DNA of 7,697 nucleotides from Anaerolineales bacterium UBA1429. Its GTDB lineage: Bacteria > Chloroflexota > Anaerolineae > UBA1429. Location of the stretch: NCBI GenBank assembly GCA_002329325.1, contig DCTX01000040.1:20444-28140 (forward strand). Direction: 5' to 3'. Positions 1-5,684 of this stretch are shown here, one piece after another. How positions within the stretch are numbered: the first letter of the stretch is position 1; each line of letters begins with the position of its first letter. A program made the translations under genes and the position numbers. Under the pieces are notes generated by a model. That model was not told where the DNA came from. It ran no database searches and saw nothing but the letters and a program-made list of their open reading frames with translations.

Positions 1-32
1 ATGGCGGACCCGCCGAGCCTCGTTTCTGCGCC

Positions 33-61
33 TTGACAGGGCCGCCCCGGCACCCCACAAT
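33..61 (+). promoter_or_regulatory. Sigma70-type promoter for the zinc-ribbon gene
   Basis: A perfect -35 hexamer TTGACA (33-38) is followed, after a 17-base spacer, by the -10-like hexamer CACAAT (56-61, four of six consensus bases). Transcription would start near 68, leaving a leader of about 40 bases before the ATG at 109. The rest of positions 1-108 shows no recognisable gene; an upstream gene could end in the first 36 bases (a TGA lies at 34-36), but this cannot be decided. This is pattern matching only. Confidence 0.55.
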
Positions 62-74
62 AGGCCTACCTATT
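59..74. repeat. Short AT-rich inverted repeat over the -10/start region
   Basis: AATAGG (59-64) and CCTATT (69-74) are perfect inverted copies separated by CCTA. The element overlaps the last bases of the predicted -10 box and the expected transcription start. Its position would suit an operator or a short 5' leader hairpin. It stands out as AT-rich in GC-rich DNA, but a 6-bp arm can occur by chance. Confidence 0.35.
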
Positions 75-108
75 CCCGGCAGCGTGTTACGGCAAAGAAG
101 GTGCCGCC

Positions 109-1077
109 ATGCAATGTCCCCTCTGCCACGCCCCCATCGCGCCCGACGCCACGGCCTGCGGCTCCTGTGGGGCCACCCTGCTCCGCGATACGCCCGCCTG
201 GCAACTGGCCCAACAGCGATACGCCGATCTGGTGGCCCGATACACCAGCGGCGAGATAGATGAGGCCACGTTCCAGGACGCCCAGGCCGCCCTGGCCGTG
301 TCGGACGACCAGGGGCGCTACTGGCTCCCCGGCCAGGACCCCCACACGCCCTTTATGTGGGATGGGCAGAGCTGGCGGCCCCAACCGGTGGCGCTGGTAG
401 CGCCGGAGCCCAGCCCGCCGCCAGCGGCCCCGCCGCCTGGGCCGGCCTACGCGGCTCCCCCGCCGACGCCCGCCTATGCGGGGCCGGCCAGCGCACCGCC
501 TCCGGCGGTTCTCGCGCCCGAGGAGCCCCGCAAGAGCCACCGGCTGCGGGGGTGTTGCCTGGGCACCTGCCTCGTTCTGGCGCTGCTGTGCGCCGTGGGC
601 GTGTTTCTCTCGCCGCTACCCCAGCGCTGGGGGCTGCGCCGCTCGCCTGCCGAGAAGGCCTTCGAGCCAGAGCCCGATCGCGCCGTGGGCGTGGCCCTAT
701 CGGCCGAGCTGGAGGAGCTCGGCGTGGATACCACCGGCCTCTATCTCTACATGCTGCCCTACCAGGAGCAAGAGGGGGGCGTGCTCTATGCCGTGCTGGA
801 TGGCTCCAGCGGGTTCCAGTTCTCTCGCTCGGGCGATTCGGAGCCCATCCTGGACTACATGGCCCTGTTGGCCAAGAGCGAGGCGGCGCAACAAGCCGGG
901 GCGGCACGCATTGCCGTCGACTATCGCGATGCCTCGGGCGAGCAGGTGGCCGTGCTGACGGCGCCCACCGACGCGGTGCTCGCCTTTAGCCGGGGGGAGA
1001 TGACCCTCGAGGTCTTTATGCAGAAGGTGGAAGGCAAGATGGACCTGACCAGCCTCAGTACAGGAGGGCTGCGATGA
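109..1077 (+). CDS. Zinc-ribbon, single-pass membrane protein with Pro/Ala linker
   Basis: A 322-residue protein of unknown function. Residues 1-22 form a zinc ribbon (C3-x2-C6 ... C17-x2-C20). Residues 30-92 form a small module seen, as I recall, after zinc ribbons in many Chloroflexota proteins: a short helical stretch containing SGEIDEATF, then D-x-x-GRYW and a W-D-G-Q-x-W ending. Residues 93-140 are a Pro/Ala-rich linker with two PAYA units. RKSHRLRG (141-148) precedes one hydrophobic segment (about 149-170, four Cys). The basic stretch should stay inside, so the zinc ribbon is cytoplasmic and residues 171-322 are outside. That outer part matches nothing I recognise. AAGAAGG at 95-101 is the ribosome site, seven bases before the ATG. 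The stop overlaps the next start by 4 bp (ATGA), implying co-translation. The layout would suit passing a signal or load across the membrane, but this is inference. Confidence 0.85.
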   Translation: MQCPLCHAPIAPDATACGSCGATLLRDTPAWQLAQQRYADLVARYTSGEIDEATFQDAQAALAVSDDQGRYWLPGQDPHTPFMWDGQSWRPQPVALVAPEPSPPPAAPPPGPAYAAPPPTPAYAGPASAPPPAVLAPEEPRKSHRLRGCCLGTCLVLALLCAVGVFLSPLPQRWGLRRSPAEKAFEPEPDRAVGVALSAELEELGVDTTGLYLYMLPYQEQEGGVLYAVLDGSSGFQFSRSGDSEPILDYMALLAKSEAAQQAGAARIAVDYRDASGEQVAVLTAPTDAVLAFSRGEMTLEVFMQKVEGKMDLTSLSTGGLR

Positions 1078-1739
1078 AGCATACGCTGCGCCTGGTGTGT
1101 CTGGGCCTGTTGCTGGTGGTGGTAGGTCTGCAGATCGGCTGCGAAGATTGGACCCCGGAGGACCGGGACATGGTGCGGTCCTTTGCCGAGGATTGGTTGC
1201 GCTCCAGGGACATGCACCCACTGAACGCCGATGGCTCCATCAACTGGGCGGCCACGGTGAATATCGGGCGCAGGGCGGCCACGGGGCACTCGGGCGATCC
1301 GGAAGTGGATGCCGTGCTGGATGCCTATGATGTGCTGAGCAACATCCATCAGGCGGACCAGCTCATGGAACAGGGGATGGAGCAGGGCGATGCGGCCCTC
1401 ATGGACCAGGCCATCCAACGCCGCCCCGGCGATTGGACCTACCGCACATCGCGGGCGGCGCTGGCCCTGATCTCGGGCGACGAGACGACCTACGAGGCGC
1501 AGCAGGCCCAGGCCGAGCAGATCGTGGCCCAGAACAACATGGATCCCGTGTGGTATCACCAGCAGAGTATCCAGGCTCTCGCCGGGGTGGCGGGCGAGAT
1601 CGAGAGCGCCTCCCAGTGTCAGGCCATCCTGACGCGGATGTCGCTCCACTATGCCGATCTGTTCGACCTCACAGGCAATGCCGATTATGCGACGCAGGCC
1701 GAGTCGTTGCTGGATCAGGTGGATACGAGCTGTCCGTGA
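1074..1739 (+). CDS. Putative exported lipoprotein, unknown function
   Basis: A 221-residue protein with a typical export signal: MKHTLR, then a hydrophobic core (about residues 7-19), then LQIGC with Cys23. The site resembles a lipobox, but Q at -3 is not standard, so lipid anchoring is likely rather than certain; otherwise it is a secreted protein. The mature part is acidic, Gln/Ala-rich and looks mostly helical, with repeated short helices around 75-215 reminiscent of tetratricopeptide-like folds, although no TPR signature can be assigned. Two further cysteines (C182, C220) could form a disulfide. AGGAGGG at 1062-1068 lies inside the upstream gene five bases before the ATG, and the start overlaps the upstream stop by 4 bp. 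The protein would sit on the outer face near the outer domain of the preceding membrane protein, so the two may interact; this is inferred from the overlap only. Confidence 0.8.
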   Translation: MKHTLRLVCLGLLLVVVGLQIGCEDWTPEDRDMVRSFAEDWLRSRDMHPLNADGSINWAATVNIGRRAATGHSGDPEVDAVLDAYDVLSNIHQADQLMEQGMEQGDAALMDQAIQRRPGDWTYRTSRAALALISGDETTYEAQQAQAEQIVAQNNMDPVWYHQQSIQALAGVAGEIESASQCQAILTRMSLHYADLFDLTGNADYATQAESLLDQVDTSCP

Positions 1740-1752
1740 TGGCGCAGAGGGC

Positions 1753-1781
1753 GTCGCGCCGGCGCGACCCCGCGGCGCGGG
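1753..1781. repeat. Two adjacent GC-rich palindromes after the lipoprotein gene
   Basis: GTCGCGCCGGCGCGAC (1753-1768) is a perfect 16-bp palindrome that could fold as a 6-bp stem with a CCGG loop. Directly after it, CCCGC (1769-1773) and GCGGG (1777-1781) can form a second 5-bp stem. They fill the 65-bp gap between the lipoprotein stop and the peptidase ribosome site. There is no T-run, so an intrinsic terminator is unlikely; an mRNA-stability or translation-modulating structure is possible. Confidence 0.4.
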
Positions 1782-1804
1782 ATGGCGACGGGAGGTAAGG
1801 CGTC

Positions 1805-3037
1805 GTGGAGGCAAGGCTGTCGGTAGACGAGCAGTGCTTTGTGCTGGCCCAGATCTATCAGGCGATCCTGCGGTACTTTGCCCACTGGGAGAGCTCCTTG
1901 CTGCCAGAGGGGGATCTGGAGCGGGCTTTTCGGGAGGTGGCGCGCGAGGCCCTGGCCTGCCAGGGCGACCGGCGGCGCTTTGGCCTGCTCCTGATGGCCT
2001 TCATGGCGCGCCTGAACAACGGCCACACCCGCTACCGGGAGCCTGTGCTGGAGGAGCGCCCGCCCCTGGGCATGACTTTGCGGCTCATCGAGGGGCGCTG
2101 GACCGTCACCCGATCCGGCCTGCCGGGAGTGGGGCCGGGCGATCTCGTCCAGGGCCTGGAGGGGCGGCCGGTCGAGGACTGGTACCGGGAGTTGTATCCA
2201 TACACCGCGGGGACTGCCCATGCGCGCACCGTGCAGTTCGCCGAGGCGTGGGGGGCTCTGTTTGGGCCGCTCCTGGGGATCTTTATGCCGGATCGGTACA
2301 GCCTCACCTGGGAGGATGCCCGCGGCCAGGCGCACGCCCTTGCGGTGGACCGATCGGCGCCGGCGCCCGACCCGGCGCCCGTGCGCACCGAGGGCCGCTG
2401 GCTGGACGACGACATCGCCTATATCCGCGTCCCCAGCTTCCTGCAGCCCGAGTTCGAGGCCCAGGCCCTGGCCTATGTACGCGATTTCGCCAGGGCAGGG
2501 GCGTTGATCGTGGATGTGCGGGGCAACGGCGGGGGGAACACCCCTGCCAGGCTGATCCGCGGGCTGATGGACCGCCCCTACCGCTGGTGGAGGGAGGCGG
2601 TGGCCGTCAGCGCCCCTCTGCTGGCCGGCCGGAGCCCATCTCCCCAGGGGGCGGCCTTTGCCGGCGGGCCGCAGCTCGTGTGGGCACCTGGCGTCAGCCA
2701 GCCCGATGAGGAGGGCTACCAAGGGCGCCTGTTGATCCTGGTGGACCGCGCCACCTGGTCAGCGGCGGAGGACTTCACCATGCCCTTCAAAGACAACGGC
2801 CGGGCCACCATCGTCGGCGAGACGACGGGCGGATCATCGGGCCAGCCGTACATCTGCTCCTTTGAGCAGGGCATGGCCTTTGCCGTTGGCGCCAAGCGCC
2901 TGTACCTGCCCGACGGCACGGCCTTTGAGGGCCTGGGCCTGACGCCCGACATCGCCATCAGCCCCACGCGCGACGACCTGTACGCCGGGCGCGACGTGAT
3001 CCTGAAGGAGGCCATCAGGATCGCCAGATCCGCCTAG
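1805..3037 (+). CDS. S41-family peptidase (S41B/tricorn-core-like), no signal peptide
   Basis: A 410-residue serine peptidase of the tail-specific/tricorn clan. An N-terminal helical part ends in LNNGHTRY (His74), matching the His-Thr motif of S41B enzymes. Residues about 84-130 look PDZ-like (GLPGVGPGD then GLEGRPV). The core runs from IAYIRVPSF (204-212), through LIVDVRGNGGGN (234-245), to ATWSAAED with the probable nucleophile Ser319, and GETTGGSSG (338-346). Ser-Lys C-terminal processing peptidases carry Lys where GETTGG has Thr, so I expect a His74/Ser319/Glu375 (in FEGLG) arrangement as in tricorn; Glu375 is the least certain. There is no signal peptide or membrane segment, so it is probably cytoplasmic, unlike most Ctp enzymes. 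The GTG start is chosen for GGAGG at 1791-1795, nine bases upstream, and because homology begins soon after it. It follows the lipoprotein gene by 65 bp and may be co-transcribed. Its substrate is unknown. Confidence 0.9.
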   Translation: MEARLSVDEQCFVLAQIYQAILRYFAHWESSLLPEGDLERAFREVAREALACQGDRRRFGLLLMAFMARLNNGHTRYREPVLEERPPLGMTLRLIEGRWTVTRSGLPGVGPGDLVQGLEGRPVEDWYRELYPYTAGTAHARTVQFAEAWGALFGPLLGIFMPDRYSLTWEDARGQAHALAVDRSAPAPDPAPVRTEGRWLDDDIAYIRVPSFLQPEFEAQALAYVRDFARAGALIVDVRGNGGGNTPARLIRGLMDRPYRWWREAVAVSAPLLAGRSPSPQGAAFAGGPQLVWAPGVSQPDEEGYQGRLLILVDRATWSAAEDFTMPFKDNGRATIVGETTGGSSGQPYICSFEQGMAFAVGAKRLYLPDGTAFEGLGLTPDIAISPTRDDLYAGRDVILKEAIRIARSA

Positions 3038-4131
3038 GCAGGGCGTTGCGTTCGCTCGGCCCGCCTGCGGCTCGCCTCTTCCTGGGCCTGCACGATGCGC
3101 CGCCAGGTCTCATCCAGGGTATCGGGGGGCACCAGGCGCTCGTTGGCGGGCTTGCGCGCCAGGCTCAGGGCGCCGCTGGGGCAGGTGGACACGCACAGCC
3201 CGCAGCCGATGCAGCGCGCGGCGTTGTGGGTCACGCGTCCCTCGCCCTGGGCAAAGGCCCCCATGGGGCAGCGCTCCAGGCACGTGCCGCAATCGATGCA
3301 GAGCTCGCCGGCGTACTGGGCGATAAAGGGGTTCGCCACGATCTCGGCGGGCGCGGGATGGCGCTTGATGCCCGCCAGGACGCCGCAACAGCAGGAGCAG
3401 CAGGTGCAGATGAAGCTGGCCTCCTTCGAGTTGCTGGGCTGGAGAACCAGATTGGCGGCGTTGGCCCGCTCCAGGATCTCGAACACCTCCTCGCGCGAGA
3501 TGGCCCGGCCGCGCCCCGATTGCACCGAGTAATCGGCCCAATCGCCAAAGGACAGGCAACTCTCCTCGGGGGCATCACAGCCCGCGCCGTTCAGCCGCGC
3601 GTCGTGGCGGCAGACGCAAGGGACCACAGCAAAGCGATCCTGGGCCATCACCAGGGCATCTATCTGCTCATAGGGCAGCACCTCCAGGCGCGCATCCACG
3701 CTCTCGCCGATGGGGATGGTGCGCATCTGGGGCGGTCCGGCGGGCCGCCGGAGTTTCTGGGTGCGGAAGTAGTCTGCGATGCTCTGCCGCCATTCCAGGT
3801 CCTGGCGGTGCGCCTGGAACTCCCAGATGCCCACGATGAAGGGTATGGCGTGGTAAAGGGGGGTGCCCTCGTCGCTGTGAACAGCCAGGATCTGCCCTTT
3901 GCGGGCCATTTCGGCCAGGCGCTGCTCCGCCTCTTGCGGGGCCAGTCCCGCCCGCGCCCCAATGGCGGCGGCCGTCTCGCGTTCCAGGGTCAGGTGAGGG
4001 GCCAGCTCGGCCTCATCAGGGCTAAAGATGGCGCGCAGCAGCCGCTCCTCGATGGCCTGGTCTCGCGAGCCGAAACCGCCGGGCAGCCGGTCCAGATGCG
4101 CAGCCAAACGACGATAAGTCTCTTGAGACAT
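3034..4131 (-). CDS. Winged-helix/polyferredoxin iron-sulfur protein
   Basis: A 365-residue protein. Residues about 25-105 read like a winged helix: LLRAIFSPDEAELA, a TLERETAAAIGARAGL turn, then ILAVHSDEGTPLYHA as the wing. The middle has CVCR (C172, C174), GAGC (C185) and ESCLSFGDWADY (C192), a Cys set that could hold an iron-sulfur cluster. CTCCSCCC (242-249) packs six cysteines into eight residues. The C-terminus is a classical 2x[4Fe-4S] ferredoxin: C278/C281/C284/C288 and C307/C310/C313/C317. This order recurs in ferredoxin-like proteins of anaerobes whose electron partner or regulatory target is not well known. I chose the ATG at 4131 because AAAGGA lies eight bases upstream; ATG at 4140 and a further upstream start at 4293 are less likely, the latter reaching into the divergent promoter region. 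The stop overlaps the convergent peptidase stop. Either electron transfer or redox sensing is possible; DNA binding is inferred only. Confidence 0.88.
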   Translation of the reverse strand: MSQETYRRLAAHLDRLPGGFGSRDQAIEERLLRAIFSPDEAELAPHLTLERETAAAIGARAGLAPQEAEQRLAEMARKGQILAVHSDEGTPLYHAIPFIVGIWEFQAHRQDLEWRQSIADYFRTQKLRRPAGPPQMRTIPIGESVDARLEVLPYEQIDALVMAQDRFAVVPCVCRHDARLNGAGCDAPEESCLSFGDWADYSVQSGRGRAISREEVFEILERANAANLVLQPSNSKEASFICTCCSCCCGVLAGIKRHPAPAEIVANPFIAQYAGELCIDCGTCLERCPMGAFAQGEGRVTHNAARCIGCGLCVSTCPSGALSLARKPANERLVPPDTLDETWRRIVQAQEEASRRRAERTQRPA

Positions 4132-4193
4132 CCGCGTCATCCTTTGTGGGGGCGTGGGTGGCGACCTGAGGCCCACAGCGGGCCGGAGGGGAG

Positions 4194-4207
4194 CTGCCAT
4201 CTGGCAG
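4194..4207. repeat. 14-bp imperfect-centre palindrome in the ferredoxin leader
   Basis: CTGCCA (4194-4199) and TGGCAG (4202-4207) are inverted copies two bases apart, between the predicted start of the iron-sulfur gene transcript (near 4219) and its ATG at 4131. It could be a regulator site just downstream of the promoter or a 5-bp leader hairpin. No family is identifiable. Confidence 0.3.
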
Positions 4208-4225
4208 GCGCGCAGATCCGACCCT

Positions 4226-4254
4226 ATGATGTCATGAAGCAGGGGGCGTGTCAA
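4226..4254 (-). promoter_or_regulatory. Sigma70-type promoter for the iron-sulfur gene
   Basis: Read on the minus strand, a perfect TTGACA (4254-4249) is followed by a 17-base spacer and CATCAT (4231-4226, four of six -10 bases). The expected leader is about 90 bases. Its -35 lies 39 bases from the -35 of the plus-strand promoter, so the two genes share a compact divergent control region. Confidence 0.5.
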
Positions 4255-4293
4255 GGCCGCGCGAGGGCCGGCGCGCGATGCGTCCGCGGGCAC

Positions 4294-4321
4294 TTGGCTT
4301 TCTGTCGGCCTGGGGTATGAT
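4294..4321 (+). promoter_or_regulatory. Sigma70-type promoter for the response-regulator gene
   Basis: TTGGCT (4294-4299) and TATGAT (4316-4321, five of six consensus bases) are separated by 16 bases. Transcription would start near 4328, giving a leader of about 40 bases before the ATG at 4368. The -10 stands out in otherwise GC-rich sequence. The gap 4132-4367 contains no other gene that I can support. Confidence 0.5.
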
Positions 4322-4367
4322 AAGGGCAGCAGTAGGGCCGGACGTGTCGCCCAGGAGAGCGGAGACC

Positions 4368-5036
4368 ATGAAGCAGATTCGCATTCTGTTGGCTGATGAT
4401 CATGTCGTCGTGCGCGAGGGCACGCGTCAGATACTGGAGCGCGAGGCCGATCTGTGCGTGGTGGCCGAAGCGGGCGATGGCCGCGAAGCTGTCATGCTGG
4501 CCACCCAGGAACGCCCCGATGTGGCCGTGCTCGATGTGAGCATGCCGGTGATGAACGGCATCGAGGCGACCAAGGAGATCAAGGCCAGCGCGCCCCAGAC
4601 CGCCGTGCTGGTCTTTACGGCCTATGACTATGACGAGTACGTCTTTGCCATTCTGGAGGCGGGGGCCGCCGGCTACCTGCTCAAGAACGCCCGCAGCAGC
4701 GACCTGATCAACGCCGTGCGGCGGGTGTACGCAGGGGAATCGGTGCTGCATCCCGCCATCGCCAAGAAGGTGCTCAGCCGGGTGATCCAGGGGCCTTCCG
4801 ACGTGCGCATCAACGATGCCGATGTACTCACCGAGCGGGAGCTGGAGGTGCTGCGGCTGGCGGCCCAGGGCCTGGGCAACCGCGAGATCGCCGATCGCCT
4901 GTATGTCAGCCCGCGCACGGTGCAATCGCACCTGGCCAACATCTTTGGCAAGCTGCAGGTGGGCTCGCGCACCGAGGCCGTGATGGTGGGGCTGCGTCGC
5001 GGCTGGCTGCACCTGGAGGATATCCCGGAGGAGTAG
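4368..5036 (+). CDS. NarL/LuxR-type two-component response regulator
   Basis: A 222-residue transcription regulator with a complete receiver domain (1-125) and a C-terminal GerE/LuxR helix-turn-helix domain (about 152-217). Receiver residues are intact: acidic pocket D10/D11, phosphoacceptor D56 in VAVLDVSMP, T84 and K106 (YLLKNA). The DNA-binding domain shows LTERELEVLRLAAQGLGNREIA followed at once by the recognition-helix motif SPRTVQSHLANIFGKL. Length is normal for the family. Phosphorylation by a histidine kinase should drive dimerisation and DNA binding; no kinase is in the window, so its cognate is elsewhere or this is an orphan. ATG 4368 is chosen because the receiver begins immediately with MKQIRILLADDH and AGGAG (4353-4357) and GGAG (4361-4364) precede it; a longer reading from 4248 runs through the promoter. 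It is divergent from the iron-sulfur gene, so autoregulation or control of that gene is plausible but not shown. Confidence 0.95.
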   Translation: MKQIRILLADDHVVVREGTRQILEREADLCVVAEAGDGREAVMLATQERPDVAVLDVSMPVMNGIEATKEIKASAPQTAVLVFTAYDYDEYVFAILEAGAAGYLLKNARSSDLINAVRRVYAGESVLHPAIAKKVLSRVIQGPSDVRINDADVLTERELEVLRLAAQGLGNREIADRLYVSPRTVQSHLANIFGKLQVGSRTEAVMVGLRRGWLHLEDIPEE

Positions 5037-5056
5037 GCCTGCCCCGGGGCCGCCTA
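5034..5056. terminator. Possible bidirectional hairpin at the convergent stops
   Basis: TAGGC (5034-5038) pairs with GCCTA (5052-5056), and the interior contains the palindrome GCCCCGGGGC (5041-5050), with a few unpaired bases between. The structure includes both TAG stop codons of the response-regulator and LOG genes, which face each other 17 bp apart. There is no T-run on either side, so a classical intrinsic terminator is not shown; it may end or protect both transcripts. Confidence 0.4.
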
Positions 5057-5620
5057 GAGCCACTTGGCCGTCACGTCGCAGCCGGCATAGGCTTCGACAT
5101 AGTCCAGGGCATCGGCGGCATCGGCGGCCAGGTGGTACAGGGCGCGATGGTCGGGCCGCACGAACCCCAGGGCGATGAGCTGCTCGAAGAAGGCCATCAG
5201 CCCGTCGTAAAAGCCATCTATGTTGAGCAGCACCAGGGCTGCATCCAGGTAGCCGAGCTGCTTGAGGGTCAGGGTCTCGCTCAGCTCCTCCAGGGTGCCG
5301 AACCCGCCCGGCAGCGCCAAGAAGGCCTCCGCCCGTTCCAGCATCAACCCCTTGCGCTGGGCCATCGTCTCGGTGATGATGAGCTCGTCGGCCTCACGAT
5401 AGGCGACATCGTGTTGGGTGAGGGCCTCGGGGATGATGCCCGTCACCCGGCCGCCGCGGGCGTGCACGGCGCGGGCGAGGACGCCCATCAACCCCACGTC
5501 CCCCCCGCCATAGATCAACTCGTGGCCACGCAGGGCCAGCTCCTCGCCCAGGCGGCGGGCGGCCTCCACATGGCTGGCGCCCACCCGCCCGCTGGACGAA
5601 CAATAGACGCAAACGCGCAT
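5054..5620 (-). CDS. LOG-family nucleoside monophosphate phosphoribohydrolase
   Basis: A 188-residue protein of the LOG (LONELY GUY) family, TIGR00730 type. Family members cut the glycosidic bond of nucleoside 5'-monophosphates, releasing ribose 5-phosphate and a base; plant members activate cytokinins, while many bacterial ones act on AMP or have unproven substrates. Visible motifs are an N-terminal Rossmann strand (MRVCVYCSSS), LIYGGGDVGLMG (35-46), MAQRK (86-90) and the hallmark PGGFGTLEE (104-112), which holds the nucleotide-binding and catalytic residues. Length is usual. The ATG at 5620 is supported by AGGA eight bases upstream; a longer reading from 5899 overlaps the aldolase gene and lacks family similarity. 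It follows the DapA-family gene by 64 bp on the same strand and is probably co-transcribed with it, since I see no promoter in the gap. A link to cytokinin metabolism should not be assumed. Confidence 0.93.
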   Translation of the reverse strand: MRVCVYCSSSGRVGASHVEAARRLGEELALRGHELIYGGGDVGLMGVLARAVHARGGRVTGIIPEALTQHDVAYREADELIITETMAQRKGLMLERAEAFLALPGGFGTLEELSETLTLKQLGYLDAALVLLNIDGFYDGLMAFFEQLIALGFVRPDHRALYHLAADAADALDYVEAYAGCDVTAKWL

Positions 5621-5684
5621 ACCCGATCCTTTCGCAGACGGCGATACGGTGCTTGCGGGGCGGCTACCCTCGCAGTGGACGCCG

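Noticed and set aside
921..1814. 297-codon open frame on the minus strand
   Set aside because: It spans two plus-strand genes coupled by an ATGA overlap; its reading shows no domain.
1715..2722. 335-codon open frame on the minus strand, and 1651-2709 on the plus strand
   Set aside because: Both are out-of-frame readings of the S41 peptidase gene, which carries the recognisable motifs.
4132..4293. N-terminal extension of the iron-sulfur protein to 4293, and extension of the response regulator to 4248
   Set aside because: The two extensions would overlap each other and run through the divergent promoters; the family starts and ribosome sites are at 4131 and 4368.
3046..4320. 424-codon open frame on the plus strand
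   Set aside because: It is the shadow of the iron-sulfur gene, whose Cys motifs are unmistakable on the minus strand; the plus-strand reading is low-complexity Gly/Ala/His with no motif and no ribosome site.
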